Shown piece after piece: positions 53,132-63,138 of a stretch of 64,000 nt of DNA. Both the position numbers and the translations under genes were made by a program. How positions within the stretch are numbered: position 1 is the first letter of the stretch; the number at the start of each line of letters is the position of its first letter. This stretch comes from Nitrospira sp. (GTDB lineage: Bacteria > Nitrospirota > Nitrospiria > Nitrospirales > Nitrospiraceae): NCBI GenBank assembly GCA_030123565.1, contig CP126122.1:2556800-2620799 (forward strand). The letters run 5' to 3'. The notes below the pieces were generated by a model. It saw only the letters and a list, made by a program, of their open reading frames with translations, did not search any database and was not told the DNA's origin.

Positions 53132-55309
53132 TCATTCTTGCCACGTACGAACCCGCCGCACCGTGATCACGCCATCGACCTTTTCGACCGCCTTGAGCAC
53201 CCGCGCCAGGTGTGCGGTGTCAAGGACTTCGACGACGAAGTCCAGCATCGCCTTTCGATCCTCGCGGGTCGTAATTTCGGCGCGACTGATGTTCGCTTGG
53301 CATTCCGAAATGGCCGTGGACACATGCGCCAGCACCCCGGTCTTGTCCACGGCAATGACCGAAATCTTTACGGCATGGGTACTGGGCGTGGAATGGTCCC
53401 ACTCCACTTCGACCAGACGGTTTTTATCGTAGTCCAGCGCTTCCAGATTCGGACAATCGACGGTATGGATCGTCAACCCCCGTCCCCGCGTGATGTAGCC
53501 CAAAATGCGATCGCCCGGCACAGGATTGCAGCAGCGCGACAACTGCATGAGCAAATCCCGCGCACCCTTGACCTGCACCCCCCTGTCATCGGCCCGGCCG
53601 GTGACCGATTTCGGCGGCGCAGGCGTCTCCGGTACCAACGTCTGGCTCTCCGCGAGGGCCGGTGGAGCGAGCTTGCTCATTACCTGGGAGGTCGGCAGGT
53701 GTCCGAAGCCGACGGCAGCCGCCAACTCGTCAGTCGTCTCATACCCGACCTGTTTTGCCACCGCGAGGAGTTGCTCCGAACGCATCATCTGGGCCGGCGC
53801 CAGGCCATGTCGTCGAAACTCCGCTTCCAGCAGCCGCTTGCCGATCTCGACGCTGCGGGACTGCTCCTCCGCCTTGATCCAATGTTTGATCTTCGTTTTG
53901 GCCCGCGACGTCCGGACGAACTTCAGCCAATCCCTGTGGGGTGTTTGGTTGGCGGCGGTCAGAATTTCCACCATGTCCCCGCTCTCCAACATATGTTTCA
54001 GCGGGACGATCTTGCCGTTGACCTTGGCGCCCACGCAATGGTCCCCGATCTCCGTATGGATGGAGTAGGCAAAATCCACCGGCGTGGAGCCTTTGGGCAA
54101 CTCCTTCACCATGCCTTGGGGCGTAAACACATAGACGACGTCATGAAACAGATCCAGTTTGACGGAGTCCATGAACTGCCGATTGTCCGGCAAGTCTTGA
54201 TGCCACTCCACGAACTGCCGCAACCAACTGAAGACCTTGCCGTCCTTCTCGTCGATGCGACCCTGCTCTTTGTATTTCCAATGCGCGGCGATACCCTGCT
54301 CCGACACCCGATGCATCTCCTCCGTGCGGATCTGAAATTCCACATGCTCGCCCTTGGGGCCGACCACCGTGGTATGCAGCGACTGGTAGAGGTTGGATTT
54401 TGGAATCGCAATGTAATCCTTGAAGCGGCCGGGCAGGGGCCGCCACAGGGAGTGGATGACGCCGAGCAGCGCATAACAATTCATCTTGGTGTCGGTAATG
54501 ATACGGAGCGCCGCCAGGTCGTACACTTCCTCGAACGAAATCGACTGCTTTTCCATTTTCTGATAGATGCCGTACAAATGTTTAGGCCGCCCGGACACCT
54601 CACCCTGTAATCCCGCCTCGGCCATGGCCTTCTTCACGAGATCGATGACTTCCAAAATGTACTGCTGCCGATCCTCGTCCCGCTTCGCCACACGGACGCG
54701 CAACGATTCGTAGACGTCCGGCTTGAGATGCTTCAGACAGAGATCTTCCAACTCGTTCTTGATCCAGCCGATCCCCAGCCGGTTGGCCAGCGGGGCATAA
54801 ATTTCCAACGTCTCCTGGGCGATTTCCTGCCGCTTGCCCTCGCTGAGATACTCCAGGGTCCGCATGTTGTGCAGCCGGTCCGCCAGCTTGATGAGGACGA
54901 CGCGGATGTCGTCCGCCATCGACAGCACCATCTTGCGGAAGTTCTCCGCCTGCTTTTCTTCGTAGTTGCGAAAGGTGATCTTGCCGATCTTGGTGACGCC
55001 GTCGACCAGATGCACCACGTCTTTCCCGAACCGCTGTTCCAATTCATGGGGCGTGGCCAGCGTATCTTCCAGCGTGTCGTGCAGGAGGCCGGCGACAATA
55101 GCCGTGACGTCGGTCTTGAGGTGGGTCAGTAGGCCGGCGACCGCCAAGGGGTGCCGCAGGTAGGGCTCGCCGGACCGGCGCATTTGCCCCTCATGCGCTT
55201 TGGCGGAAAAATCATAGGCCCGGCGCACGAGGTCCAGATCCGCCTCGACGTTGTAGCTCTTCACCCGCTCGATCAATTGACCGAGGTCTGTCACCGTCTC
55301 ATGCGGCAT
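53132..55309 (-). CDS. spoT: bifunctional (p)ppGpp synthetase/hydrolase (Rel/SpoT)
   Basis: 725 residues with the full long-RSH layout. The hydrolase HD domain has the catalytic LLHDTLED near residue 77, intact. The synthetase has GRPKHLYGIYQKMEKQ and the G-loop variant RFKDYIAIPK, the RxKD type found in bifunctional enzymes rather than the ExDD of RelA-only enzymes. TGS is near PVDFAYSIHTEIGDHCVG, followed by a helical/zinc-finger region with CCNPVPGD and a C-terminal ACT domain. It sets the stringent response. Its ATG lies next to the recJ stop (2 nt), so recJ and this gene form an operon. Confidence 0.96.
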   Translation of the reverse strand: MPHETVTDLGQLIERVKSYNVEADLDLVRRAYDFSAKAHEGQMRRSGEPYLRHPLAVAGLLTHLKTDVTAIVAGLLHDTLEDTLATPHELEQRFGKDVVHLVDGVTKIGKITFRNYEEKQAENFRKMVLSMADDIRVVLIKLADRLHNMRTLEYLSEGKRQEIAQETLEIYAPLANRLGIGWIKNELEDLCLKHLKPDVYESLRVRVAKRDEDRQQYILEVIDLVKKAMAEAGLQGEVSGRPKHLYGIYQKMEKQSISFEEVYDLAALRIITDTKMNCYALLGVIHSLWRPLPGRFKDYIAIPKSNLYQSLHTTVVGPKGEHVEFQIRTEEMHRVSEQGIAAHWKYKEQGRIDEKDGKVFSWLRQFVEWHQDLPDNRQFMDSVKLDLFHDVVYVFTPQGMVKELPKGSTPVDFAYSIHTEIGDHCVGAKVNGKIVPLKHMLESGDMVEILTAANQTPHRDWLKFVRTSRAKTKIKHWIKAEEQSRSVEIGKRLLEAEFRRHGLAPAQMMRSEQLLAVAKQVGYETTDELAAAVGFGHLPTSQVMSKLAPPALAESQTLVPETPAPPKSVTGRADDRGVQVKGARDLLMQLSRCCNPVPGDRILGYITRGRGLTIHTVDCPNLEALDYDKNRLVEVEWDHSTPSTHAVKISVIAVDKTGVLAHVSTAISECQANISRAEITTREDRKAMLDFVVEVLDTAHLARVLKAVEKVDGVITVRRVRTWQE

Positions 55310-55311
55310 GC

Positions 55312-57018
55312 TCAGGATACCTCACCGCTCATGCGAAGGGCCTTGATGCGCAACTGCATCCGATCGTAGCCGTTCCAATGGTTGCGCTCGGGACTAAAGG
55401 CCAAATCGACCGGCCGGCCGACCTTGAGCCCCAACTCTTCAAACGAGCCCATGCGAAACCCGATACTGTCAAAGATAAATGACCGCCCTTGCCGGACACG
55501 GAGCTTGAGATGCTTCTCACCGACCACCCGCGCATCCACCACATCGAGGCCGCGGACCGCCAGCGTCGGTTCCGGGTTGCCTGCTCCGAAGGGATGTAAG
55601 GATTCGAGTTCTTGGATCAAGTTGAAATTGACCTCCGTGAGGTTCACCTCGGCATCGACATGCAAGGTCGGCATGGAGGGGGAGACGCCGGTCCACTGTG
55701 CAACCACTTCGCAGAATCGCCGGCGGAACTCCTCCAACCGCGTTTCCTTGATCGTCAATCCGGCAGCGCTCGGATGGCCGCCATAGGCCTCCAGCAGATC
55801 CCGGCACTCGGATAGCCCCTGATAGAGATCAAAACCCTCCACCGTCCGAGCCGATCCCTTGCCGATCCCTTGACCGTCCACGGCAATCACGATGCTCGGC
55901 CGATGGAACCGATCCACCAACCTGGCCGCGACAATCCCGACCACGCCTAGGTGCCAATCGTGCGAGCCCAACACGATCGCGGCAGCCGGTTCATCCTGAG
56001 CCAAGGATGCAACCGCCTCGCTGATGATCCCTTCTTCGATCTGCTGGCGCTGCCGGTTGAGCTGCTCCAATTGTTCGGCAATCTGCATGGCCTCCACATC
56101 GGATTCCGTCGTCAGCAACCGCACACAGGCCATCGCGTGGTCCAACCGGCCCGCGGCATTCAGCCGGGGACCCAGGCGGAAGCCGACGGTGTCGCTCGTA
56201 CAGGCCTTCGTGATGCCGGCCGCCTGTTTCAGGGCGCGAATGCCGCAACGCGAGCCGCGCGTGATCTGCGTGAGCCCTTCTCGAACCAAGATGCGGTTCT
56301 CATCCTGAAGCGGTACGATGTCGGCCACCGTCGCCAAGGCCACGAGGTCCAGGCAGGATTCCGGATCCACATCGCCCGATCCATACCGCTGTCGGTAGGC
56401 CGACACTACCTTATAGGCCAGTCCGGCAGAGCAAAGCCCCTTGAACGGATAAATCGCGCCTCGCCGGTGGGGATTGAGCACGGCGAGGGCCGGAGGCATT
56501 GTGGCGTCGGTCTGGTGGTGATCCGTCACGACGACATCCATGCCGAGCTGCCCGGCGAGTGCAATCTCGCGATGCGAGGTCGTACCGCAGTCGGAAGTCA
56601 CCAACAACGTGATGCCCTCCTCTGCCAGACGCCGGATCGCCCCTTCGTTCAAGCCGTATCCTTCTCGAACCCGGTGCGGAATATACCCGCAGCCATTCCC
56701 CCCGAGACCTTGATAGAACGACAGGTAGAGACTTGTGGCCGACACCCCATCGACATCATAATCGCCATAGAAACAGACCTGCTCCTGCCGAGAGAGGGCC
56801 AGATGCAACCGCTCTACGGCCAGCTCCATATCGGGAATCAAGAATGGATCATGCAGACCTCCCTGAGCCCCGGACATCCATCGACTCGCCTCATCGGCGG
56901 TGGTCACACCGCGCGCAAGTAACACTGATGCCGTCACAGGCGAGATCGACAATATCCGCGACAGATTATTCTGCAATGCAACATCCGACGGTCGAAATAC
57001 CCACAGTTTTTCCTGCAT
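55312..57018 (-). CDS. recJ: single-stranded-DNA-specific exonuclease RecJ
   Basis: 568 residues, the usual RecJ length. DHH phosphoesterase motifs are intact: CFYGDYDVDGVSATS (motif I), VTSDCGTTSH (motif II) and VVVTDHHQTD (DHH motif), then the DHHA1 domain with GSHDWHLGVVGIVAARLVDR and GGHPSAAGLTI. A C-terminal OB-like domain ends the protein. The 5'-3' exonuclease acts in recombination and mismatch repair. It is the first gene of the recJ-spoT(-mscS) set; the 220 nt before it carry the pup terminator but no gene. Confidence 0.96.
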   Translation of the reverse strand: MQEKLWVFRPSDVALQNNLSRILSISPVTASVLLARGVTTADEASRWMSGAQGGLHDPFLIPDMELAVERLHLALSRQEQVCFYGDYDVDGVSATSLYLSFYQGLGGNGCGYIPHRVREGYGLNEGAIRRLAEEGITLLVTSDCGTTSHREIALAGQLGMDVVVTDHHQTDATMPPALAVLNPHRRGAIYPFKGLCSAGLAYKVVSAYRQRYGSGDVDPESCLDLVALATVADIVPLQDENRILVREGLTQITRGSRCGIRALKQAAGITKACTSDTVGFRLGPRLNAAGRLDHAMACVRLLTTESDVEAMQIAEQLEQLNRQRQQIEEGIISEAVASLAQDEPAAAIVLGSHDWHLGVVGIVAARLVDRFHRPSIVIAVDGQGIGKGSARTVEGFDLYQGLSECRDLLEAYGGHPSAAGLTIKETRLEEFRRRFCEVVAQWTGVSPSMPTLHVDAEVNLTEVNFNLIQELESLHPFGAGNPEPTLAVRGLDVVDARVVGEKHLKLRVRQGRSFIFDSIGFRMGSFEELGLKVGRPVDLAFSPERNHWNGYDRMQLRIKALRMSGEVS

Positions 57019-57225
57019 GGATCCTCTATCTCTCTCCCTGACTCTCTGCGAAATATTCAGAAGTGACTGAGAAGTAAAGGGAATGGTATCGACTCACCCC
57101 ATCTTTGTCAAACGGGGCGCCGTCCCGACAGGAGTGAGACGAACGGCACGGGAGCAATGGGCCCTGTGGTTGACGGACAAACCTCAGGCGAAAGGGGAGG
57201 AGATCGGAACGGAGCACACAATTAA

Positions 57226-57255
57226 AAAAGGGAGGGGACTATTCCCCTCCCTTTT
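57226..57255 (-). terminator. Intrinsic terminator overlapping the last codons of pup
   Basis: On the minus strand AAAAGGGAGGGGA pairs perfectly (13 bp) with TCCCCTCCCTTTT, followed by further T. The 5' arm consists of the last Pup codons (K-G-G-E), and the stop codon TAG forms the loop. Confidence 0.88.
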
Positions 57256-57436
57256 GCACGTAGTTCTTCACAAACTCTTCGGCATTTTTTTCGAGGACAT
57301 CGTCGATTTCATCGACCAGCTTGTCGATGTCCTCTTTCATTTTCTTCCCGGACTCGACGACTTTCGGGTTCGGCTTGACCTCTTCCTTGCTGTGGGATTC
57401 TTTCCTGGATTCCGGTCTCCTCTCCTGTTTCTCCAT
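57239..57436 (-). CDS. pup: prokaryotic ubiquitin-like protein Pup
   Basis: 65 residues. The charged, disordered N-terminal half is followed by the Pup signature LVDEIDDVLEKNAEEFVKNY and the C-terminus VQKGGE. Pup is attached through its C-terminal Glu to lysines of target proteins by PafA, marking them for the Mpa-proteasome. Mycobacterial Pup ends GGQ and needs Dop deamidation; this one already ends GGE and is ready for ligation. The ATG at 57436 has GGAGGTG six bases upstream; a TTG 18 bases earlier is unlikely. PafA, Dop and proteasome genes are not in the window. Confidence 0.93.
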   Translation of the reverse strand: MEKQERRPESRKESHSKEEVKPNPKVVESGKKMKEDIDKLVDEIDDVLEKNAEEFVKNYVQKGGE

Positions 57437-57602
57437 CGGAGCACCTCCAGTCAATCAGGAACTGTTACGGCCAACCGTCTCTCGTCACATTACCCTAGGG
57501 CCGCCGAACGCGTCAAGCCGACGGGCGAAACGCGGACCGTCGTTCGTATGTGGTTATTCGACCGGAGCGCTTCGGGATACGCGTCACGCTTTACGCCTTC
57601 CA

Positions 57603-59660
57603 CTATTTGACAATCAGCGAAACGATCAGCAGCGCTACGATATTGATGACCTTGATCATCGGGTTGATCGCCGGACCGGCCGTATCTTTATAGGGGTCGC
57701 CGACCGTATCGCCGGTCACCGCCGCCTTGTGGGTGTCGGTACCCTTCAAGCCCTGCTCCTCAATGTATTTCTTGGCGTTATCCCAGGCGCCGCCGCCGCT
57801 GGTCATCGAGATCGCGACGAACAGTCCCGTCACGATGCTGCCGACGAGCACGCCGCCGAGCGCTTGGGGACCGAGGATCGCACCGACCAGAATCGGCGAG
57901 GCCACGGGAATCAGCCCCGGGATCATCATCTTTTGAATCGCCGCCTGTGTCACGATATCCACACAGGTGCCATATTCAGGTTTGCCGGTGCCTTCCATGA
58001 TGCCCTTGATCGTCCGGAACTGCCGTCGGACCTCTTCTACGACCAGACCAGCCGCCTCTCCCACCGCTTTCATGCAGAGCGCGCCGAAAATGAACGGCAA
58101 CATCCCGCCCAGGAACAGCCCCACCAGGACCTTGGGATCGGAAAGGTCGAACGCGGCCAGAGCGGGATTGTATACCGCCACCTCGCGTGAGAACTCGGCG
58201 AACAGCACGACGGCCGCCAAGGCTGCAGACCCGATGGCATACCCCTTGGTCACCGCCTTCGTCGTGTTGCCGACCGCGTCGAGCGGGTCGGTGATGTTCC
58301 GCACTTCGCTGCCGAGATGCGACATTTCCGCGATGCCTCCCGCATTGTCGGTGATCGGCCCGAAGGCATCGATCGCCACGACAATCCCGGCCATCGACAG
58401 CATGGATACCGCCGCCACCGCTACGCCATACAGGCCGCCGGAGGCTGCGCCGCCACAGATCCAATAACTCGTGAGAATCGCCCCCCCGATCACCACCACC
58501 GGCCAGGCGGTGGACTGCATGCCGACCGCCAATCCGGCTATGATGTTCGTGGCGTGACCGGTCTCACTGGCCTTGGCAATGGCCTTCACCGGCGCGAAAC
58601 TCTTGGACGTATAATAGTCGGTAATGAAGACCATCGCCAGCGTGACGACAAGCCCCATCAAGGCTGCGATGTAATAGCTGATGCCGCTCACGCCGCCCAC
58701 GTCCTCCATGACAGTGGTCGTGATGGGGAAAAACGCCACCGCCGCAATGCCGCCGGCCACGAACAGTCCCTTGTACAGGGCCGGCATGATTTCTCCACCC
58801 GGACTGACCTTCACGAACAGGATCCCGATGATAGTCGCAAAGATCGTCACTCCACCGAGGACCAGTGGATAGAGAATCGGCGCGCTGGCACCCTTGAACA
58901 TCGTAAAGGCCAACACCATGGCCGCCACCGTCGTCACCGCGTAAGTTTCAAACAGGTCTGCCGCCATCCCGGCGCAGTCACCGACATTGTCACCCACATT
59001 GTCCGCGATGACCGCCGGGTTGCGCGGATCGTCTTCCGGAATGCCTACCTCGACCTTCCCGACGAGGTCCGCGCCGACATCCGCCGCCTTCGTGTAGATC
59101 CCGCCGCCGACCCGCGCAAACACCGAAATCAAACTGCCGCCAAAGCCCAGGCTCAGCAAGGCATGGATCGCCTTCTCCTGCCCGGCGAATTGGGAGGCCA
59201 GCGTATAAAAACTCGTAATGGCCAACAGGCCCAACCCGATCAGCAACAGCCCCGTCACAGCGCCCCCGCGGAAGGCCACGGTCAAGGCCGCATTCATCCC
59301 ATCATGTGCCGCCTGTGCCGTGCGGACGTTGGCCCGGACCGCGATGATCATGCCGACATAGCCGGCGATGGCCGATGCCCCCGCCCCGACCAGAAAGCCA
59401 ACCGCTGTCAACAACCCGAACTTGTCCGAGACCGCCCCACCCCCCCACAACAATACGAACAGAACTGCCGCCACCATGCCGACCGTGCGGTACTGGCGAT
59501 TCATATAGGCTGCGGCGCCTTCTTGAATGGCCTTGGCGATTTCCTGCATTTTGGCATTACCGGCATTGAGCTTGAACACCCACATGGCGAGATACAGGCC
59601 GTAGGCAATCCCGGCCGCCGCTGCAATCAACGCAAACGTAATGATCGCTGAGTCACTCAC
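57603..59660 (-). CDS. hppA: membrane-bound proton-translocating pyrophosphatase
   Basis: 685 residues from a GTG at 59660 preceded by ACAGGAGGAGAACACT; the ATG upstream in frame (59747) adds an unlikely Ser-rich leader. About 16 spans. Substrate-binding acidic motifs are visible: GVGGG-type [20 protein letters not shown], then [20 protein letters not shown] and [16 protein letters not shown]. The segment [11 protein letters not shown] has Lys where K+-dependent enzymes have Ala, so this is the K+-independent H+-pumping class. It couples pyrophosphate hydrolysis to proton export, an energy-saving device useful for a nitrite oxidiser. Confidence 0.96.
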   Translation of the reverse strand: MSDSAIITFALIAAAAGIAYGLYLAMWVFKLNAGNAKMQEIAKAIQEGAAAYMNRQYRTVGMVAAVLFVLLWGGGAVSDKFGLLTAVGFLVGAGASAIAGYVGMIIAVRANVRTAQAAHDGMNAALTVAFRGGAVTGLLLIGLGLLAITSFYTLASQFAGQEKAIHALLSLGFGGSLISVFARVGGGIYTKAADVGADLVGKVEVGIPEDDPRNPAVIADNVGDNVGDCAGMAADLFETYAVTTVAAMVLAFTMFKGASAPILYPLVLGGVTIFATIIGILFVKVSPGGEIMPALYKGLFVAGGIAAVAFFPITTTVMEDVGGVSGISYYIAALMGLVVTLAMVFITDYYTSKSFAPVKAIAKASETGHATNIIAGLAVGMQSTAWPVVVIGGAILTSYWICGGAASGGLYGVAVAAVSMLSMAGIVVAIDAFGPITDNAGGIAEMSHLGSEVRNITDPLDAVGNTTKAVTKGYAIGSAALAAVVLFAEFSREVAVYNPALAAFDLSDPKVLVGLFLGGMLPFIFGALCMKAVGEAAGLVVEEVRRQFRTIKGIMEGTGKPEYGTCVDIVTQAAIQKMMIPGLIPVASPILVGAILGPQALGGVLVGSIVTGLFVAISMTSGGGAWDNAKKYIEEQGLKGTDTHKAAVTGDTVGDPYKDTAGPAINPMIKVINIVALLIVSLIVK

Positions 59661-60100
59661 AGTGTTCTCCTCCTGTCGGCAGAATGATGAAACTGAACCT
59701 CCAGCTGAACTGCCAGAAAACGGCCCTGAGTTGACACGAACCCTCACATCGATCGACGGTTGTCACAGAATGTCCCCTGGCCTCGTTTCCTCGTGAGCAG
59801 ATGAGACAGCGGGAAACCGCAATGGGGATCGACAACAGACGCGGATGCTAACTATCTGAAAAGTGGCGCCATTCTATAGGGGAGGCCGAAGCGGATCAAG
59901 AAAAAATCTGGAGGCAGACTGGATCAGCCTCCCTCCTTGGGACGGTAATGGAAAAGAATACTCGTTGGGCGCGCGCAATAGAAGGATCGACCAGGCCAGC
60001 CTCCCTTCATCGATGAGGAAAATGGATGGAGAATGATGAGGGTTGTTGGAGAACCATTCCTGATAATCGGTGCAAGGGACAGCGCCGCGCAGTTCAAGGT
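59661..60100. other. Divergent intergenic region, no gene seen
   Basis: Lies between the hppA start (minus) and the promoter of the small plus-strand gene. Contains two near-copies of CAGCCTCCCT (around 59925 and 59998). No coding frame with a ribosome site, tRNA or clear promoter for hppA could be assigned. Confidence 0.4.
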
Positions 60101-60129
60101 TTGCGGTGAAGGGGCGACTTTGTTATAGT
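60101..60129 (+). promoter_or_regulatory. sigma70-type promoter of the small gene at 60156
   Basis: TTGCGG, 17-bp spacer, TATAGT, ending 26 nt before the ATG. The ribosome site GAGGGGAAG lies between. Confidence 0.6.
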
Positions 60130-60155
60130 GCGCGCGAATTCCCGAGGGGAAGTCG

Positions 60156-60410
60156 ATGGGACTGGCGCCTGAATATATCCTGGTGGATCAGCAGAAGTTC
60201 AGCAAGGCCAAGCTGTCGCTGGACAATCACGTCTACAAGAACTGCGAAATGGACGACTGCGACATCTACTACAGCGGCGGGCAGTACGAGCTGATCGACA
60301 CCCACATCACGAACTCGCGCCTCATCCTCAACCACCCCGCCAAAGGCATCTACAGCGCGATTCAGATCTTCAAGATGAAGTCCCCCGGCTCCCGGATCGT
60401 CTCTGAGTGA
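60156..60410 (+). CDS. conserved-looking small protein of unknown function
   Basis: 84 residues, no signal peptide or membrane span. The centre has an acidic/Cys-containing stretch (YKNCEMDDCDIYYSGGQYEL) with strand-turn repeats that could form a small beta-helix-like fold. A good promoter and a GAGGGGAAG ribosome site seven bases before the ATG support expression. I do not recognise the family. Confidence 0.7.
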   Translation: MGLAPEYILVDQQKFSKAKLSLDNHVYKNCEMDDCDIYYSGGQYELIDTHITNSRLILNHPAKGIYSAIQIFKMKSPGSRIVSE

Positions 60411-60499
60411 CGGGTCTCCCGTGACGCGTCGCTCGTATCTCGCGTGACTGAAAGACTCTCGGTCTTCAACGAGAGACGGTTCACGAGAGACGAACGTCG
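60411..60499. repeat. GTGACG/GAGACG low-complexity intergenic repeat
   Basis: Composed of variants of CGTGACG, CACGAGAGACG and their complements (for example GAGAGACGGTTCACGAGAGACG). The same type of wording fills the nxrA1-nxrB1 spacer at 16231-16376 and a short stretch near 57580. It separates two convergent genes and may act in termination. Confidence 0.5.
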
Positions 60500-61747
60500 T
60501 TACTTGACGACCGGAATATTTTCGCTGAACTTGACGATCGGGATGGATTGGAACACGGGGTCCTGGGCCCCCTTGGAGGATTCCGCCTCGATGCGCTGCA
60601 GGAATGCAGCCGGTCCGGTCACTGGAGCGTAACTCAGAACGGCTTCGACGTCGAAGGTCTTGGTGTCCTTCGGCGTGGGGAAGGTGAAGGTTTCAACCCG
60701 CTTTTCTTCCGGCTTCAGGACCGTTTCTTCGAGCACCTTGACGGCCTCGAAATCGAAGATGGTCTTCTGGCCCTTGGCGTCGGCATAGGTCCGGCCGTAG
60801 ACGCGCCTGTCGCTGAAGACGGTCTTGAGGTTCTTGCCTTTGATATCCAACTCCAGCACCACAGCGACCCAGCCGGGATGGGTCGTCGGAAGGTTGTGTG
60901 GAACCAGGCTCTGCACGGCCACCGTCACGGTGGTCTTCTCCCCCTCGACCTTGGTCGCCACATTGAGTTTGGCGGCTTCCTGCCGGAGTTGGCCGATCCG
61001 GCCCGGAAAGGTGTGGTTGGCCACTTTACGTTTGTTCTCACCGTTGGCCGATTCACCGACCTGTTCCGGCATGTGGCAGGTCTGACATTCCTTCCCCGAC
61101 TTCACGGCCTTGCTCTGATCCCAATTGCCCAAGAGGTCGTTGCTCTTACCGAGCTCCGCCGCAGCCGGCACCACCTGGTGGCAATTCAAGCAGAGGTCCG
61201 ATTTGTGGAACAGACCCAACTCCATCGACTGGTGCGCCAGGTTCTGCGCAAAATCCTTGTACGGCCCGTACATGGTCTTGCTGCCGAGGTCGTATTTCGG
61301 TTCAGGCGGCTGTTTCGTCCGGTCCACCTGTTTGATGAGGTGACATTGTACGCAAGCCACGCCGTCCAGCGACGGTTCGCCCGATTGAGCCTGGGTGACG
61401 AACAATTGAGCATGGTCGGCAAATTCACGCACATGCGGAGCATGGCAGCGGAAGCACATGGCCTTGTCTTTACCGGCCTGAGAGGTCAGGTAGGCATCGA
61501 GCGCGGCACGGAAGGTCGGCGTATGGATCGAGCGTGATAACGGGGAGGTTTCCCACTCTTCGAACACCCGCTCATGGCAACGCTTACATTTGCTTGAACT
61601 GGGAAAGGCCTTTTCGATCGTCGCTTGCGCCTTGGCATCCTGTGCCAACCCCTGCTGCACCCCGTGGCCGGTCATGACCACCGCCAGCAGCAGCGCACCG
61701 ATCGCGATCCCTTGGAGTACCCCTCGTCGATTCTTCACCGTCTGCAT
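60500..61747 (-). CDS. periplasmic pentahaem cytochrome c (c554-like)
   Basis: 415 residues. A signal sequence (LQGIAIGALLLAVVMTGHGV) is followed by five CxxCH haem motifs at about residues 54 (CKRCH), 98 (CFRCH), 132 (CVQCH), 186 (CLNCH) and 221 (CQTCH). A C-terminal domain of about 180 residues, rich in beta structure, lacks haem. The arrangement resembles the cytochrome c554/multihaem family. It would carry electrons in the periplasm. It shares heme order, spacing and the YGPY motif with the next gene upstream, so the two are paralogues in one operon. Confidence 0.9.
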   Translation of the reverse strand: MQTVKNRRGVLQGIAIGALLLAVVMTGHGVQQGLAQDAKAQATIEKAFPSSSKCKRCHERVFEEWETSPLSRSIHTPTFRAALDAYLTSQAGKDKAMCFRCHAPHVREFADHAQLFVTQAQSGEPSLDGVACVQCHLIKQVDRTKQPPEPKYDLGSKTMYGPYKDFAQNLAHQSMELGLFHKSDLCLNCHQVVPAAAELGKSNDLLGNWDQSKAVKSGKECQTCHMPEQVGESANGENKRKVANHTFPGRIGQLRQEAAKLNVATKVEGEKTTVTVAVQSLVPHNLPTTHPGWVAVVLELDIKGKNLKTVFSDRRVYGRTYADAKGQKTIFDFEAVKVLEETVLKPEEKRVETFTFPTPKDTKTFDVEAVLSYAPVTGPAAFLQRIEAESSKGAQDPVFQSIPIVKFSENIPVVK

Positions 61748-61807
61748 ATCCTCCGCACATCGGGCATTCCTCGATACCTGTGCCCTACAACCTTTCGGCG
61801 CCCCGAC

Positions 61808-63115
61808 TCAGAGTGACTTGACCCGGTAGGTGAGCATGCGAGGCCGAGTATATTCTTCGATCACCTTTTTCGCGGTGGCGCGCTCCTGGTCGTTCGCCAG
61901 GGTCGCCAGATACTTGTCTTTGAGGTCCGCCCCAGGCTCAGGGATCAAGGCATAGGTGAGCACGACCTCGATCGTCGCCGGCTCTCCCCCTGCCTTCAGG
62001 GCCTGGGAGAACGGCACACGACGCGTGTGGCCGCCCTTGATGAACGGGTCCGGAATCTGTCCGCGTAGGATCTGGTCGTACGGCAGACCGAACCGCTTCG
62101 TCTCCTCGCCCAACACATGTCCCTGTGCGTCCTTGGTCGTGATCGAGAGGAAGAACTGTTTCAACACCGGATCACCGTCCGGGAAACTATGCGGAAGACT
62201 GCCGATCTTCACGAGCACGGTGCCGTCCACGCCTGTCCCGGATTTTGTCGCCTCCACCTCGATGCGCGGCATCCATTCCGCCTGGAGATTACGGTTCTTC
62301 AACAACGTCCCGGGAATGACGACCCCGCGAAACCAATGCCGGCCGATCGCGCGGGTCATGGCGCCTCGTTTGGAGGTGGAACTGCCGGTAGACGGTTCCA
62401 TATGGCAATCTTGGCAAATGGTGCCCTGCAGGATTTCTCCCGGGAGATCCCTCTGCAACACGTCCTTCACCTTGTCGAAATGGCAGGAGGCGCAGAAATT
62501 GGCTCCGCGATACAACGGAGATTGGGTCGCCGGATGCACGAGGTTTTCCTCCGGATCGGCATAGGGTCCGTAGAGCATCTCCCCCGGCTGCACCTTGTAG
62601 GTCGGCGGCGACTGGGGCGTGGTTTCCACTGCGTTGACGAGGTGACAGGAGGCGCAGCCGATTCCCTCGACCTGCGGCTTGCCGGACAGCACTTGCGCCG
62701 TGATCTTCTCGACATGTTGTGGAAATACCGTCACGGCCGGGGCATGGCAGGTGAGACAGCGCTGCCGTTCCAGTACTGTGGGATTCGTCTGCATCCAGAG
62801 TCCCAACACCGTCCGGAACACCGGCGATTCGAACGAGGTGCCGTGCAACAAGGCGGCATCGACCCGGCCGAACGTCTTCAGATCCGGTGTCTGTTCCCGC
62901 ATGCCTTTCCATTCTTCATAATGCCGGTCGTGGCACTGTTTGCAGTCTTCCGAGCGGATGAAGATCTTTTCGATCTCGGCGACCCAATCGGCCGGGGCTT
63001 GGCCGTCGTTCTTCTGCGCGATCGCCCGCTCATGGAAGGTAACATTCAGCACCGCCATCACCAGCAGCAGTCCGCCCATCGCCAGCTTTTGAATCGGTCG
63101 TGCCTTGTCGTTCAC
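61808..63115 (-). CDS. periplasmic pentahaem cytochrome c, paralogue of the downstream gene
   Basis: 435 residues from a GTG at 63115; the frame reads back to 63181 but that would overlap the preceding gene's end. The signal/anchor segment is KLAMGGLLLVMAVLNVTFHE. Five CxxCH motifs lie at about residues 58 (CKQCH), 120 (CLTCH), 154 (CASCH), 208 (CASCH) and 234 (CQDCH), then a C-terminal beta-rich part. Position near an NxrC-like haem protein gene suggests a periplasmic electron chain (inference). 60 nt separate it from the second cytochrome gene. Confidence 0.9.
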   Translation of the reverse strand: MNDKARPIQKLAMGGLLLVMAVLNVTFHERAIAQKNDGQAPADWVAEIEKIFIRSEDCKQCHDRHYEEWKGMREQTPDLKTFGRVDAALLHGTSFESPVFRTVLGLWMQTNPTVLERQRCLTCHAPAVTVFPQHVEKITAQVLSGKPQVEGIGCASCHLVNAVETTPQSPPTYKVQPGEMLYGPYADPEENLVHPATQSPLYRGANFCASCHFDKVKDVLQRDLPGEILQGTICQDCHMEPSTGSSTSKRGAMTRAIGRHWFRGVVIPGTLLKNRNLQAEWMPRIEVEATKSGTGVDGTVLVKIGSLPHSFPDGDPVLKQFFLSITTKDAQGHVLGEETKRFGLPYDQILRGQIPDPFIKGGHTRRVPFSQALKAGGEPATIEVVLTYALIPEPGADLKDKYLATLANDQERATAKKVIEEYTRPRMLTYRVKSL

Positions 63116-63138
63116 CGCGCTCTCGCCACCAGTGCCGT

